Shown here: one piece after another, positions 1 to 55,108 of the stretch
How the letters are laid out: each line of letters begins with the position of its first letter
Position numbering within the stretch: the stretch's first letter is position 1
NCBI RefSeq assembly: GCF_964340395.1
Contig: NC_135553.1
Span: 16,424,501 to 16,488,500, forward strand
Length of the DNA stretch: 64,000 nt
Source of the DNA: Glandiceps talaboti
Taxonomy: Eukaryota; Hemichordata; Enteropneusta; Spengelidae
Reading direction: 5' to 3'
The notes under the pieces: generated by a model
Seen by the model: the letters and a program-made list of their open reading frames with translations, nothing else
What the model was told of the DNA's origin: nothing
Database searches by the model: none
Made by a program: the position numbers and the translations under genes

Positions 1-1025
1 ACCAACAAATCTACCTGCACGTGGACAGCAAACAAAGAATTTAATTGATAGTACCTAACAACAAAACTCACCTCACAAGGTTTCCAAAAATTCTGACAAG
101 CTCTCGCCCTGTTCACAGAGCATCATTAGGTCTATGTATTATATGATATGATAAGACAGTTACACTGGATTCATTATATACAATACTGTGGTATCCCATT
201 GTGAAATAGATTTTGAAGTGAAACTACGAGCCAATAGCTAATTTGCAATCTAAACTGGACATGCTTTGATTTTAGGACTACAGGAATAAAATGCCAACAT
301 CTAGGGTCTTACTGAAAACATTTGCATATTTAGAAAGTGTGTGTGTATAATAATACATGGCTGGTGAACTTATTATGGCTGGAAAGGTTAAAATGGTGTT
401 ACTGCTTTTGAAAAGAAAATATTAGAAACAACCAAAATACAAGTATATTACAACCAAAAAACATTGTTGGCTTGCTCTGGAAATATATTTTGTATGAGTT
501 CCCAACTCAGAGTGTAAACAACCCTGACAACACTAAAGCTATTTCATGTGAGGATCACTGCATTAAATGTAGAGTGAATGAAGCTATTCAAAAATCAAAC
601 AGCAATGCCAATAACTTAACAAGGACGAGGGGATAGAAATAAAAGTAGAATACAGCGCCCTCTTGTGGTCATATGACAAGTCTACGTCATTGAATTGTAT
701 ACAATTAACAGCCAAAATATACTTGGTAAATTATTTACACTCCGAGTTGGGAACTATATTGTTTGTCATAAAAGAACTAATGAGTTCAAGGAGAAAACAA
801 TACTGCAAGTGTAAAGACTAAGAAAGATATTATTTTTTTTAAATGTAGAATATAGCTATTACCTGAATATTAATCTGTGTTTTTATTTTCCATTTTGCCA
901 AAAAATGGGGAAAGAATGATTAGAATTACAAACGAGAAACATACTTGATTTCATCCGAGGATAATTTGTAGTAAAGGAATCAGTGAAGAATTCAAACTTT
1001 TTTTAAAATTAATTATTTATCTTAC

Positions 1026-42791
<41,766 letters not shown>

Positions 42792-43759
42792 TTTCCCAGT
42801 AAACGTAGTCGACCTCACTTAAAATAACCAACTATTGCCTGGCGAAATGTGCCAATTTTGACAGGTTCGCCAGTCGGCTGTGTATCTCATCTAATCCCTT
42901 TCCACCGCACTAAAGCGTATATTATTCTCTGATGCCTCCTTGACATAACCTAACAACTACCCAACTTATTTCTCCATGCGCGCCACTCAGAATATAGTTC
43001 CTTTATTTAGATAAGGATATTTGCAATCTTTGCGTTGTTCATTCTTTGATACGCTCCATTTCTTTAAAAAAATCAATTCCACCCCTCAACTGTTATGTAT
43101 GGTAAAGTATTCGAAATAGTTTGATATTTCACTATATTAATAAATTAGTTCTGTATTCATCCACCGGAAGCATTTCAATAGTATCGTCGTTGAGGGCATA
43201 CATCAATATACACACAGCTGACATTCACAGCTGATCCAGAGCAGACAGCTTCGATCAAATGGAGGCACCCATCCAAAGGTAACTTAGTTTTGGACCCAAA
43301 TAAGTATTATCTACAGTTTATTGCAAGGAGTTTCTTCAAATTACCAATCTTTTTCACACATCTGTTTGCAGTTAGTTATTCAGTTGCTGCTTGCATCATC
43401 ATAATGGCATAAAAGCCGCATTTATCTTACCATGACCATGAAACTGACATCACGTCAAAAAATGGAGTTTTGGCTGAAATGACACAAAGTTATAATGAAT
43501 ATCAGAAACATAATATCACCATCAGAGTACTGTTATACTTTTCAATATATACTGTTGTGATTTTTTAATTCAATTGACCAAATTTGACTGAGACTGAACT
43601 AAAAGGGACTTCTCTCATTCATGTTTGTTTTTTTCTTTTCATTTATGTTTGTTTTAGATATGAAAGTACTGAACAGACAGTACAAGTGTAATGGATGATT
43701 CGAATGCACGAAAGTAAGAAACAACTGACTTGCTGTAAAGCTGTCAACATTTACACATA
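42792..43759. promoter_or_regulatory. Divergent intergenic region, probable shared promoter
   Basis: Less than 1 kb separates the start codons of the minus-strand SEC14L-like gene and the plus-strand hydrolase gene. About 42.3-43.0 kb has more CpG dinucleotides and fewer simple repeats than its surroundings, as expected of a promoter. A likely 5' UTR exon of the plus gene ends near 43279 at a GTAACT donor and resumes after an AG near 43658. This is inferred from splice-like signals only. No TATA box or transcription start can be assigned with confidence. Confidence 0.5.
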
Positions 43760-43843
43760 ATGATGACGGCTAGATGGTACTTCACATATTTCACACTGCT
43801 TTATATGGGTATTTCCATAGCAACAAGTCAAAATGAAAAATTG
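43760..43843 (+). CDS. Hydrolase exon 1, signal peptide
   Basis: Twenty-eight codons. Starts with two adjacent ATGs (43760 and 43763), then a hydrophobic segment [16 protein letters not shown] followed by TSQNEKL. The likely cleavage is after the Ala/Ser stretch. Donor GTAAGT at 43844. The first ATG is used because nothing upstream argues for the second. Confidence 0.8.
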
Positions 43844-43884
43844 GTAAGTAGCTTATGTGTATGTGTATAGAATGTAAACTTGTG

Positions 43885-43915
<31 letters not shown>

Positions 43916-43994
43916 GTCTATCTATCTATCTATTTATCTATCCATCTATCAATCGATCCATGTGTCCATCTGTCTGTCTATCCATCTTTCTGTA

Positions 43995-44075
<81 letters not shown>

Positions 44076-44180
44076 ACTAATCTATTGTTTGATAGCTTTA
44101 TTGCAGAGCTTTATTGATTGGTTGGTTGATTGATTTATCGATAGCTTTATTGATTGGTTGATTGATTGTTTGGTTGATTA

Positions 44181-44213
<33 letters not shown>

Positions 44214-47138
44214 CAGGTTGGTTGGTTGGTGGGTAGGTTGGTCGGTTGGTTGGTGGGTGGGTGGGTTGGTTGGTTGGTTGGTTGGTTGGTTGGTTGGTTG
44301 GTTGATTGATGTCCTTTTGTATTTTATCTTGCAGTTACTAGCTGACATAACAACAAATAAACTCACCAGAGTACATGATGGGACTTGGGGTATGTGGTCT
44401 TACCATGGGTAGGTATTTAATTTGATGATGTTGTAACTTGGGATTCTTCAGGCTTAGGAAATTCAGGAGTGAGATGACAAGTCATAGGTCCACAGTATTT
44501 CAATGTTCAATGTGTGTTGGGGGGGGGGGGGTTAAGCCTTATATGGTAAGACAAGCAAGGGTGTGACAAGTAGAGACTGCAGTCTTGGAGCAATATGTTA
44601 TGAGAACAATTCCAGGACAAACACTGAGATTGGTCAGTTCTGTGATAAACAGAAGAAGAAGGTCGCAGTTGAATAATAATAATGTTAATAATGTTCATTT
44701 TTATATAGCGCTTTCCCACTTTGTGCTCAAAGCGCTGTACAATTATTACCCCAGGCACGGATCTATAGTGGCACAATGGCCCTTTACGTCCTCAACTCAA
44801 GGGGAGCATACAATCCAATGCAGTCTAGATCTCTATAAGCACATAGGATTAAAGCGTTCACATCGCAACCTATATCCTATCAGGTGCCCAATTATACAGC
44901 TGGGTTGACTAAGGCAATCAGGGTTCAAATCTTGCCCAAGGATTTGAGTCACTCAGAAACAAACAGCAGCGATGGGGCTCAAACCTGCAACCTGCTGATT
45001 CCAAGCCAGCCACTCTAACCATTCGACTATCATGACGCCACCAGTTTACTGTATTACCTTATTTTTCCATGTTCTCTTTCTGACAGTATTGCCAGTGCCA
45101 GTCATGCCAATCAAACCGAATTCATTTACAATGCAGATTTATTGTCCAAATATGGTCATCACCATCCCAGTATTGCATCAGTTGTATATCCAAATATGGG
45201 ATTGACCTCTGACATGGACCCAGTATATCAGGTGTGTGGCATCCATCTAATGATTTAGTCATCTGATGTTGTAAAATGAAAACAGTCCCAACTAGCTGAT
45301 TCCTAAAAAGTTATTGAAATAATCGTAACACTTGTCTCCAACCTGCTATTCATTCAAGTTGACTTGAAATATTCCCCACACTGTGGTTTACAGTAAACAA
45401 CCCTGCAAATGTGAATTTTTCAAAACCACAAGTAGAAAAGGAAAAAATTAATCCAACTGGTGCTCGGAAAATTTTAAATGTAATTTACAATGAAATAAAA
45501 AGGAATGCAATTTTCTGTTCTGGAATGACAATATATTACCCAGGAAGTGAAAGCAACTTGCTTGAAAATAGAGAAACTTTTTTTCAACATTTAAAGGCAC
45601 ATTGTGATTTTTTTATCAAATGTTTACTAAATTTCAACAAAATGATTGCCAGCAATATTTTCTCCTAAAGTGAATTTCTAGCTTTGATATTGATTTCAGT
45701 ATAGTGTAGTTTGTTAACAGCAGAGCTTCTGATGACTATGGATCATTGATATATTTATCAATTTTACAGGAATATCTGATACTACAAGCTAAAGCTGCTA
45801 AGATTGATGGCTTTCTTGTTGAGTGGGTAAGTCAATTATTTTTATTGGTCTGCAGTACATGTAAATCACTTTTTAAATATAGTTTCACGGGTCAGTACAG
45901 AATTAATTATAAGTTGACTCTCGTGCATCTACTGCTATATTAGTCAAGAAATCCCATACATGCAAACATGTGCACTCAGGTGCACACACGTGTCTGATTC
46001 CATCAGCACCATCCTGAATATTTATGTCTGATCAAGCCCAAATTTTCTTACTTTACGACTTGAAAAGAGTCATGTGATTTATGTCACTAGAAATGTTACA
46101 TTGGTTTACATCAAAGGAGAAGATAGTCTCGGTTACCCAGACTCTTGCCATTGAGGGCATAACCCCTGAATGTGAGTCTGAGAAAAATACAATGTCAACG
46201 ATTGTTACAAGATGGCTGTGCAGAGAGAATGACCCACAACATGATCACAGCAGTAAATTCACACGGTAGCAACGTTTGCCAAGAATATTTTTGTTAATCC
46301 CCTGACAAAGATAGTTTTCAAAACGTGTATACCTATGATTTCTGTTAAATATACACAGAGTTGATGAAAATGAAAATTCAGAATCATTCTTGTCCAATCG
46401 GTGACTGTCCAAGATCTCGACAGTGGCCATGTTGCCCTTACAATCGCTGACATTGTATTTCCCAGACTCTTACTGGGGGTGGTACCCTCAACAGTGAGAG
46501 TCTAGGTAACCAAGACTAAGGAGAAGACTGACCTACAACTTCTACAGATAAGAACAAGATCCAGATTTGGTTTAGACAAGTGTTAGGCAAGTAAGGTGTT
46601 AGCTCAGTTTAGGCAAGTAAGGTACTAGCTCAGTTAGGCAAGTAAGGTGCTAGCTCAGTTAGGCAATATTTTGGAAGGTTAACATTAAAAAGATCTCAAG
46701 GCATATTTTTTTTAAATTACTAAGATTCTAATATTTGTTCTTTTCTATCCTATAAGGGGTATAAAGGTCATTCCAGTGATAATGCATTACAGAGTTTAAT
46801 TCCACTGGTGAAGAAGCATTTCCCGTTCAAAATTGGTGTTAACTGGTAAGGCCAAATAAAATATCGAGTGGTCTACTTGATTTGATGTTTCATCTTCTGT
46901 ACAATATACTTACAATATATATTGTAATAATAATGACGCATTTTATTTCAGCAGACTACATGCGACATGTAGCCATTTTGTTTTGACTGCAATAGACATA
47001 AATTATGAGGATCAAGTCGTCGTGATCATTTTGTCAAATTTTCCTTCGCAATATTTTAATTTACAATTATTTTTCACTAAATTTCCAATGAAAGTTTTAT
47101 TTGCAGAGAAAACTAGCTAGAATTTTAACAACAGAGTC

Positions 47139-47174
<36 letters not shown>

Positions 47175-50100
47175 CTTATCAATTTATTTGTTTTGGTGTT
47201 CTGGCAAATATGTCACTTCTGCTGTTCACAACTCTTCTGCTAATGTCACAGTGTATTCTACATGAGATCTATATATAGTTGTCACTGTAGCCTGTCTGTT
47301 TGCAAGATTAGTGAATGCATGAGTGGTTCTACACTCTTTGTATAATTATCAAAATTTCAAATAAAATATTTCAATTAATAGGTGTGACCACTGGCTGAAG
47401 ATGGCAATGACGAACCACACGAACAGTACTGAGGTAAGATTGTGAATAGCACCCTCTATAGTTCAAAGAGGTTCTGTGAGAGCTCATAAAGTAGACATTT
47501 CTCTAAAATTTGTATTTTAGACACTTTGCAATATCATATTATACTAATACTGTAATATCCATATGTTCAACATTTACCACATTCTTAATGATTTTAAAAA
47601 TGATATACTCTCGCTCTCTTTAGATTGATCGATCATTAAGCTCTTCAAAATCCATACAATCTAGCACATTCCAGTATACTTATGTGGGTGTCATCAATGT
47701 CAAGAGCGAATAAAGATACTTTGCAACTCCATAATGACAAGGACATAATTCATAATCTGATTATTTATTTCTTGCTATTTTTGAAATAATGGTACACCAA
47801 ATAGCAGTCCGTGAAATCTACCTGAAACAACATTGTCAAAGTATGTGTCTGCACTCAATACATCGCACGAAAAGTTAACAGAAATGTGTAAAAAGTTTGT
47901 TAATGTACGTACAATAACAAAGACTTTACACATTTATTAAGCTTTTGCAATGTATTGAGTTACAAACAAGGACTTGGCATATGTTGTTTCACATTGGTTT
48001 TTCAAGTAGGAAGCCATTGTCATATAAATTAAAAATCCAAAATAAATACCCCAATCCTCATCCATATGGCCACTTTAACAGTGTGGTGAAAAGTGACATT
48101 TAGATGATCATGTATAAACCCTGTAAAATGACTGTCAAATTTCACAACAGGACTTACGTAGTAAATACATGCATGCTTCATGTTTTTCTCTTCACACACT
48201 CATATTTGGTTAGACTGTAAGATACGTCGTGATGTTCCGCCCTCACCGACTTCCTCCTGGGAGGTGTTGGCCGATGTGTGAGGGCGCCCCGTCACAGCGT
48301 ACCTTACAGACTATAATATTTGGTCTAAAAATTTGAATAACTTTAACTGTACAACTTGTGTCTTTCTCTCTTCTCTAGTTTATTGCGGTATTTCATGATA
48401 ATGTGCAATACTTGGTGGACACACTATACAGCCTTGGTGCAGGTCATACATTGATTCACAAGAAGTCTCCTCTCATCTTCCTCTTTGGAGATGGCATCAC
48501 GTCAAAACAATTCCAAGGTTGGAATTTAAAGTAGAATGAAAGAGTTATTGTTGTGTGTATTCCTGCTATCACTCTTTAGTTTATGTTTGTAAAACCTGTA
48601 CTAGCTGCAACTGGGACATTTTTTTCATCAAATAACCAAGGATATAATTCACTAAAAATTGGTCAAGTACATGAATATATTTAACAGAAATTGTGGTCAA
48701 GACACTGTGTCTGTTAATTAGTGGTCAAAAACATAATGTCACATGAGTGAAACACCAAGCCAACATCATTTCTACTGTAAAACAGTAACAAAATGATAAT
48801 GATAAAAACTGACAGTACAGTAAAACACACATGACCATTGGATATATGACAAACACACCTACATGCTAGTTGTATCAGGTCAGTTCTATGTAAGAAAAAA
48901 CACATAAATTTCTGTGTTTTCCCCCCCAGATGTACTTTCTAGACCTTTAACTCTACCCACTGGAATGACGTCACCAGTATGGCTGGGTAATTACCTTAAC
49001 TTTGCATCAACTAGTACATTATGGTCAAAATGGAGAGATTTATTGAATGGTACTTATGGGTGGGTTCCGGCTAGACTTCGACCAACAACATCAGCTGATA
49101 TGAAACACTGGGATTTCTATGCAACTTTACAAGATGTAGTTACTTACCAGGTATATCTAAAATCAAGCTCTTTGATAAAAATCTTATATGCATTAATCAG
49201 AAATCTAATTTGCTCTATTATATGCTAAAGGTGAGCTCTATTTATGTACCATCTACAACTTCCCATGAACTCAACAACTTCTGACTAAACAGCGCCCTCT
49301 TGTGGCATGGTGTTTTGCAACTTCTCAAGCGGTTAGACTGTAAGAGACATCATGCTGTTCAACCCTATCAGGCTTCTAACCATGTCTGTACTAAACTGCC
49401 CAATATCCTGCACAGTGCAACCAGATTTGGTTGCAGCCAATAAAATATCGTTATGCTCTAAAAGGTGTCAAATTTGGCAATGACGTCAGCCTTTCGATGC
49501 TGATTTCTGAGACCAGCCACCTAATGTTACATCAATAGTAAACACAACCTTCTTGCCATAGTCTGGTATTTTATCAACTTTAAGTACAAACAATTGAATA
49601 ATCATTTGAATGTATTCTTCTATTCATATGTTAAAATATCACTTTGAAAGTTTCTGCAGGTACAAGAAAGTTTTACTTATATTAGAATGTGCAAGCAGAG
49701 GTTTTGAAATTGTAGAACCATGACTTATCCATTGGGACAAGTACTTTCTAAAAGCCCCTGCAAAGTGCTTCAAATCACTTGTCCAGGATAAGTAAAAAGC
49801 CCTTATTCGAGCCCTGAAATATCACCAGAACAATAATCGTTCTTATCACCAGAAGCAGAAACTATTGTGCCTGTTTGATGTCAATCAACAATGAACTTTG
49901 TTTGAACTTTTAATCACAAGTTCAAGGTTGGGGCCTAAATCTTTTCCTCTAGCAGGCACAGACCAGCAGTTTAGTACAGATGTGAGTGTTAGCTGATACC
50001 ATGAATGTCATAAATTACGGACTACTCAATGGGTATAACACCTGTAGAAGCTTTACTCTACAACTTCTCAAAAGAGGATTTAACTTTACAAATTGTACTT

Positions 50101-53100
50101 TTCAAATAAACTGTTATGTTAGTGGTATCAGTTTGTAGTAGAGTTTAAACAAAACCAAAATGCATTCAATGTTCAGTCTTGTTGTAATATGAAAATTATG
50201 TGATAGTACCTGGCCCTCACTTCCTGCCAACAAATGGCTTGTGAACAGCACTCCTAGTGGCCAAACTATGAAATGTTTTATTTTTCCTATAACCAGACTC
50301 ATACTTAGCTAGGTTTACTGTATTAAACTGTATGAACAAAAATGAAACCAATAAAAATAACAGGAAGGATGCAGAAACCTAATACATTAGTTTTCATAAA
50401 CATTCCACAATTTGTCAAATTAGTGTAATTATTTTACTCTGTCTCTTACATTCTACAGGCTAACATTTCAAAATTTGGTGAGGAGTGTGTAAAAAGTAAG
50501 ACATGTATTACTTGGTGTGCTACTGTATCTCCTGGCTTTGATAACAGAGGGTGTGCTGGATGGGGTGGAACTCTAAAATATCTACCAAGAAAAGACTTAG
50601 AGAAACACAAAAAGTGAGCAAGTATTGTGTTTTGTCCATCTGTTGACACACGTGTGATGCCATGGGGTCAACGAATATATATTGGATCATATTGGAACTA
50701 GACTAATACAAAAGGACATCAATGAATCAACCAACCAATCAATCAATAAAGCTATCAGTCAATAGATTAGCATAGACAGACAGACAGACAGACAGACACA
50801 CACACACACAGACAGACAGACAGACACACACACACACACATAGACAGACAGACAGACAGACTGATAGGTGGATGGATGGATGGATGGATGGATGGATGGA
50901 TGGACGATGGACGGACAGACACACGTGACAGATGGACAGACGGATTGTGAGAAATAAAAATATGCATGACAACTGTTTCACACTGAAGTGCATAGCATTT
51001 TGAACTTATGAATATTCAGTGTTCAACCATTGAATAATATATTTCTACATCTCCCATGATGCAATAGCCCATAGCAAAGATACCTATAAATGCACAAGAT
51101 CAACTTGATATTTCTCTGAAATCGCAAATAATTGTAGTTGATGTAAAATCATGACATGACTCTCCAGAACCCATGTTTTTAAGAAATTGTCTCTAATTCC
51201 TGGAGAGATGTTCCCCTTCAAAGGTGTTAAGTGTTCAAGGTGTTGATCTTGCCACAATACCGCTCATCTTGTTTGATTTAATTTAAAAATAAAATCACTC
51301 TATTCTTCTGACCATTGTGTGAGTATTTTATTAATCCTAGGTTATTATACAATGCACAATGGAATTATATCAACCAAACGGAGACAAACATTGTTGTCAT
51401 AGCAACCATGAATGATTTCCCAGGTAAGTGATTCATCCAATATATCAATGTGTTAACAAATATTTGGATCACTATTTACTCGCGTTAATGGGATTTGATA
51501 TTCCATAATTAATGTTACGTAGTATTAGTCAATTTGTTTGCTTTGTTGTAGATTCAAAGGAAATCTAGGGAACATTCTAGACTGCCATTTGTAGAACATG
51601 AAATGTCTCAAAAGTATAGAGGGAGCTATAGAATTTTGTTTGGCATACATGATATCTCTATCTTTGCACTACGTTTCAATGATCTGTGTGAGATAATGTC
51701 ATTCAAACTTAGTACAAAGATGATATCTCAATAAACCATTACATAGTACACCATTCTGTTTTCAGAGGCCACTCCTATATTGGGTGTTGATGGAGACAAT
51801 GAAATGTTATACAGAACTGAGTATTGGTCATCTCAGTGGAAATGTGTTAAAAGTCAGCCTGTAGTAATTGAGTTACCAATTGTGTGGTTTAGATACATGA
51901 AAATATTACAGTTTTACAACCAGACAAGGGGATTAGTTGGTAAGTATCATGTCATCACTAGGATCTCAAAGTATGATGTCATCATTAGGATCTTAAAGTA
52001 TGATATCATCGTTTCAAAGATTTCAAGTATGATGTCATTGTTACAAGGATCTAAAGTATGTCATTGCCTCTAGAATCCTAAATATGATGTCATTGTTACA
52101 AGGATCTAAAGTATGATGTCATTGTTACAAGGATCCAAAGTATGATGTCATTGTTACAAGGATCCAAAGTATGATGTCATTGTTACAAGGATCTAAGGTA
52201 TGATGTCATTGTTACAAGGATCCAAAGTATGATGTCATTGTTACAAGGATCTAAAGTATGATGTCATTGTTACAAGGATCCAAAGTATGATGTCATTGTT
52301 ACTAGGATCTAAAGTATGATGTCATTGTTACAAGGATCCAAAGTATGATGTCATTGTTACAAGGATCCAAAGTATGATGTCATTGTTACAAGGATCTAAA
52401 GTATGATGTCATTGTTACAAGGATCCAAAGTATGATGTCATTGTTACAAGGATCCAAAGTATGATGTCATTGTTACAAGGATCCAAAGTATGATGTCATT
52501 GTTACAATGATCTAAGGTATGATGTCATTGTTACAAGCATCTAAAGTATGATGTCATCGTTACAAGGATCCAAAGTATGATGTCATTGTTACAAGGATCC
52601 AAAGTATGATGTCATTGTTACAAGGATGTAAAGTATGATGTCATTGTTACAAGGATCCAAAGTATGATGTCATTGTTACAAGGATCTAAAGTATGATGTC
52701 ATTGTTACAAGGATCCAAAGTATGATGTCATTGTTACAAGGATCTAAGGTATGATGTCATTGTTACAAGGATCCAAAGTATGATGTCATTGTTACAAGGA
52801 TCTAAAGTATGATGTCATTGTTACAAGGATCCAAAGTATGATGTCATTGTTACAAGGATCTAAAGTATGATGTCATTGTTATAAGGATCTAAGGTATGAT
52901 GACATTGCCTCTAGGATCCTAAATATGATGTCATTGTTACAAGGATCTAAAGTATGATGTCATTGTTACAAGGATCTAAAGTATGATGTCATTGTTACAA
53001 GGATAAAGTATGATGTCATTGTTACAAGGATCTAAAGTATGATGTCATTGCCGCTAGAATCCTAAATATGATGTCATTGTTACAAGGATCTAAAGTATGA

Positions 53101-54917
53101 TGTCATTGTTATAAGGATCTAAAGTATGATGTCATTGTTACAAGGATCTTAAAGTATGATGTCATTGTTACTAGGATCTTAAAGTATGATGTCATTGTTA
53201 CAAGGATCTAAAGTATGATGTCATTGCCTCTAGAATCCTAAATATGATGTCATTGTTATAAGGATCTAAGGTATGATGACATTGCCTCTAGGATCCTAAA
53301 TATGATGTCATTGTTACAAGGATCTAAGGTATGATGTCATTGTTACAAGGATCTTAAAGTATGATGTCATTGTTACAAGGATCTAAGGTATGATGTCATT
53401 GTTACAACGATCTTAAAGTATGATGTCATTGTTACTAGGATCTTAAAGTATGATGTCATTGTTACAAGGATCTTAAAGTATGATGTCATTGTTACAAGGA
53501 TCTTAAAGTATGATGTCATTGTTACAAGGATCTAAAGTATGATGTCATTGTTACTAGGATTCAAAGTATGATGTCATTGTTACAAGGATCTAAAGTATGA
53601 TGTCATTGTTACAAGGATCTAAAGTATGATGTCATTGTTACTAGGATTCAAAGTATGATGTCATTGTTACAAGGATCTAAAGTATGATGTCATTGTTACA
53701 AGGATCTAAAGTATGATGTCATTGTTACAAGGATCCAAAGTATGATGTCATTGTTACAAGGATCTAAAGTATGATGTCATTGTTACAAGGATCCAAAGTA
53801 TGATGTCATTGTTACAAGGATCTAAAGTATGATGTCATTGTTACAAGGATCTAAATGATGTCATCACTACTAGAGCTTAAAAAATTTATAAATAAAAATA
53901 AAGTATTAAAAGATGTAAGTGAATGTGTACATGTTGGTAATACTTTGATTTCATAATCACACTTTAACAATCTGAATGCCTCAGAAATGACCATTTGTAC
54001 CATTTGTTTTATTAAAGTTCCAAAATCACAGAAATAAATGGCACTTTTTGCTCAGATACACACTCATGGGGTCACCACCATCATACAATCAATGACTTGG
54101 TGATTTTCTTCTAATCCTGCCATAGAGGGCATCAACTTTTTTAAATATTTATTTCGCAAATTGAAGAAATATAGAATTGGTTGGGTCATAAGAAACATAG
54201 ACATAAGGAAGGCCACCCTAAATCATAATCTTATGATTTAGTTTCAGATGTTTTAAAGACAATGGATACCATTTCATTACTTCTTAGTCATGGTGATTAT
54301 TCACTTGCTGAAGGTATACTGAGCAATGTCATCAAGTAAGTCATAGTAAATAGTGTCAAATGATTCCTGTCTATCACCAATAGTTACAATACCACCCTTT
54401 CTCTTAACCTTGTCATGTTTGTAATTATTTAGAACACAGAATAGTTGTAAACGCAAATGAAAACTGGATGGTCTGAATAAATCTCAACTGAAAAGTTTGC
54501 AAAAGTTCTACCTAGCTTTTACCCTGTTAACATAGCATCATCAGGTCAGTGAATAGTCACAGAATAGTTTTTCTACACATCAGAGAAATTTATCATTTAT
54601 TCAGAAATATGGCCAATTGCCTTATTTACAAACATTTACAGTAAGTTTTGTTTTTTATCAGACACTGGGAAAAGCTACAATTAAACAAGAAAGTGAGATG
54701 ATCACTGTAAACATGGCTGTGTCATACATTACATTTATTTATTTATTATTCAGCTGTTTATTTATTCATTTAGTTAGTTAGTTAGTCAGTCAGTCAGTCA
54801 GTCAGTTAGTTAGGTAGTTAGTTAGTTAATTAGTCAGTCAGTCACTAGCACTCAGACAGTTAGTTACTTAGTCAGTCAGTCAGTTAGTTAGTCCGTCAGT
54901 CAGTCAGTCAGTCAGTC

Positions 54918-54966
<49 letters not shown>

Positions 54967-55054
54967 ATTACCTAGCCAGTCACTCAATCAGTCAGCCAGT
55001 CATTCAGTTAGTCAGGCAGTCAGTCAGTCAGTCAGTCAGGCAGTCAGTCAGTTC

Positions 55055-55108
<54 letters not shown>

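Noticed and set aside
43855-44412. Leu-Ser-Ile-Tyr and Gly-Trp-Leu-Val ORFs between hydrolase exons 1 and 2
   Set aside because: Tetranucleotide repeats in an intron; the tail of one happens to run into real exon 2.
51933-52073. Extension of the exon 11 reading frame past 51939
   Set aside because: The frame runs into the minisatellite and stops; a consensus donor at 51940 joins exon 12 in phase.
54770-55107. CRISPR-like or regular spacer array
   Set aside because: Pure tetranucleotide slippage repeat with no spacers, in a eukaryotic intron.
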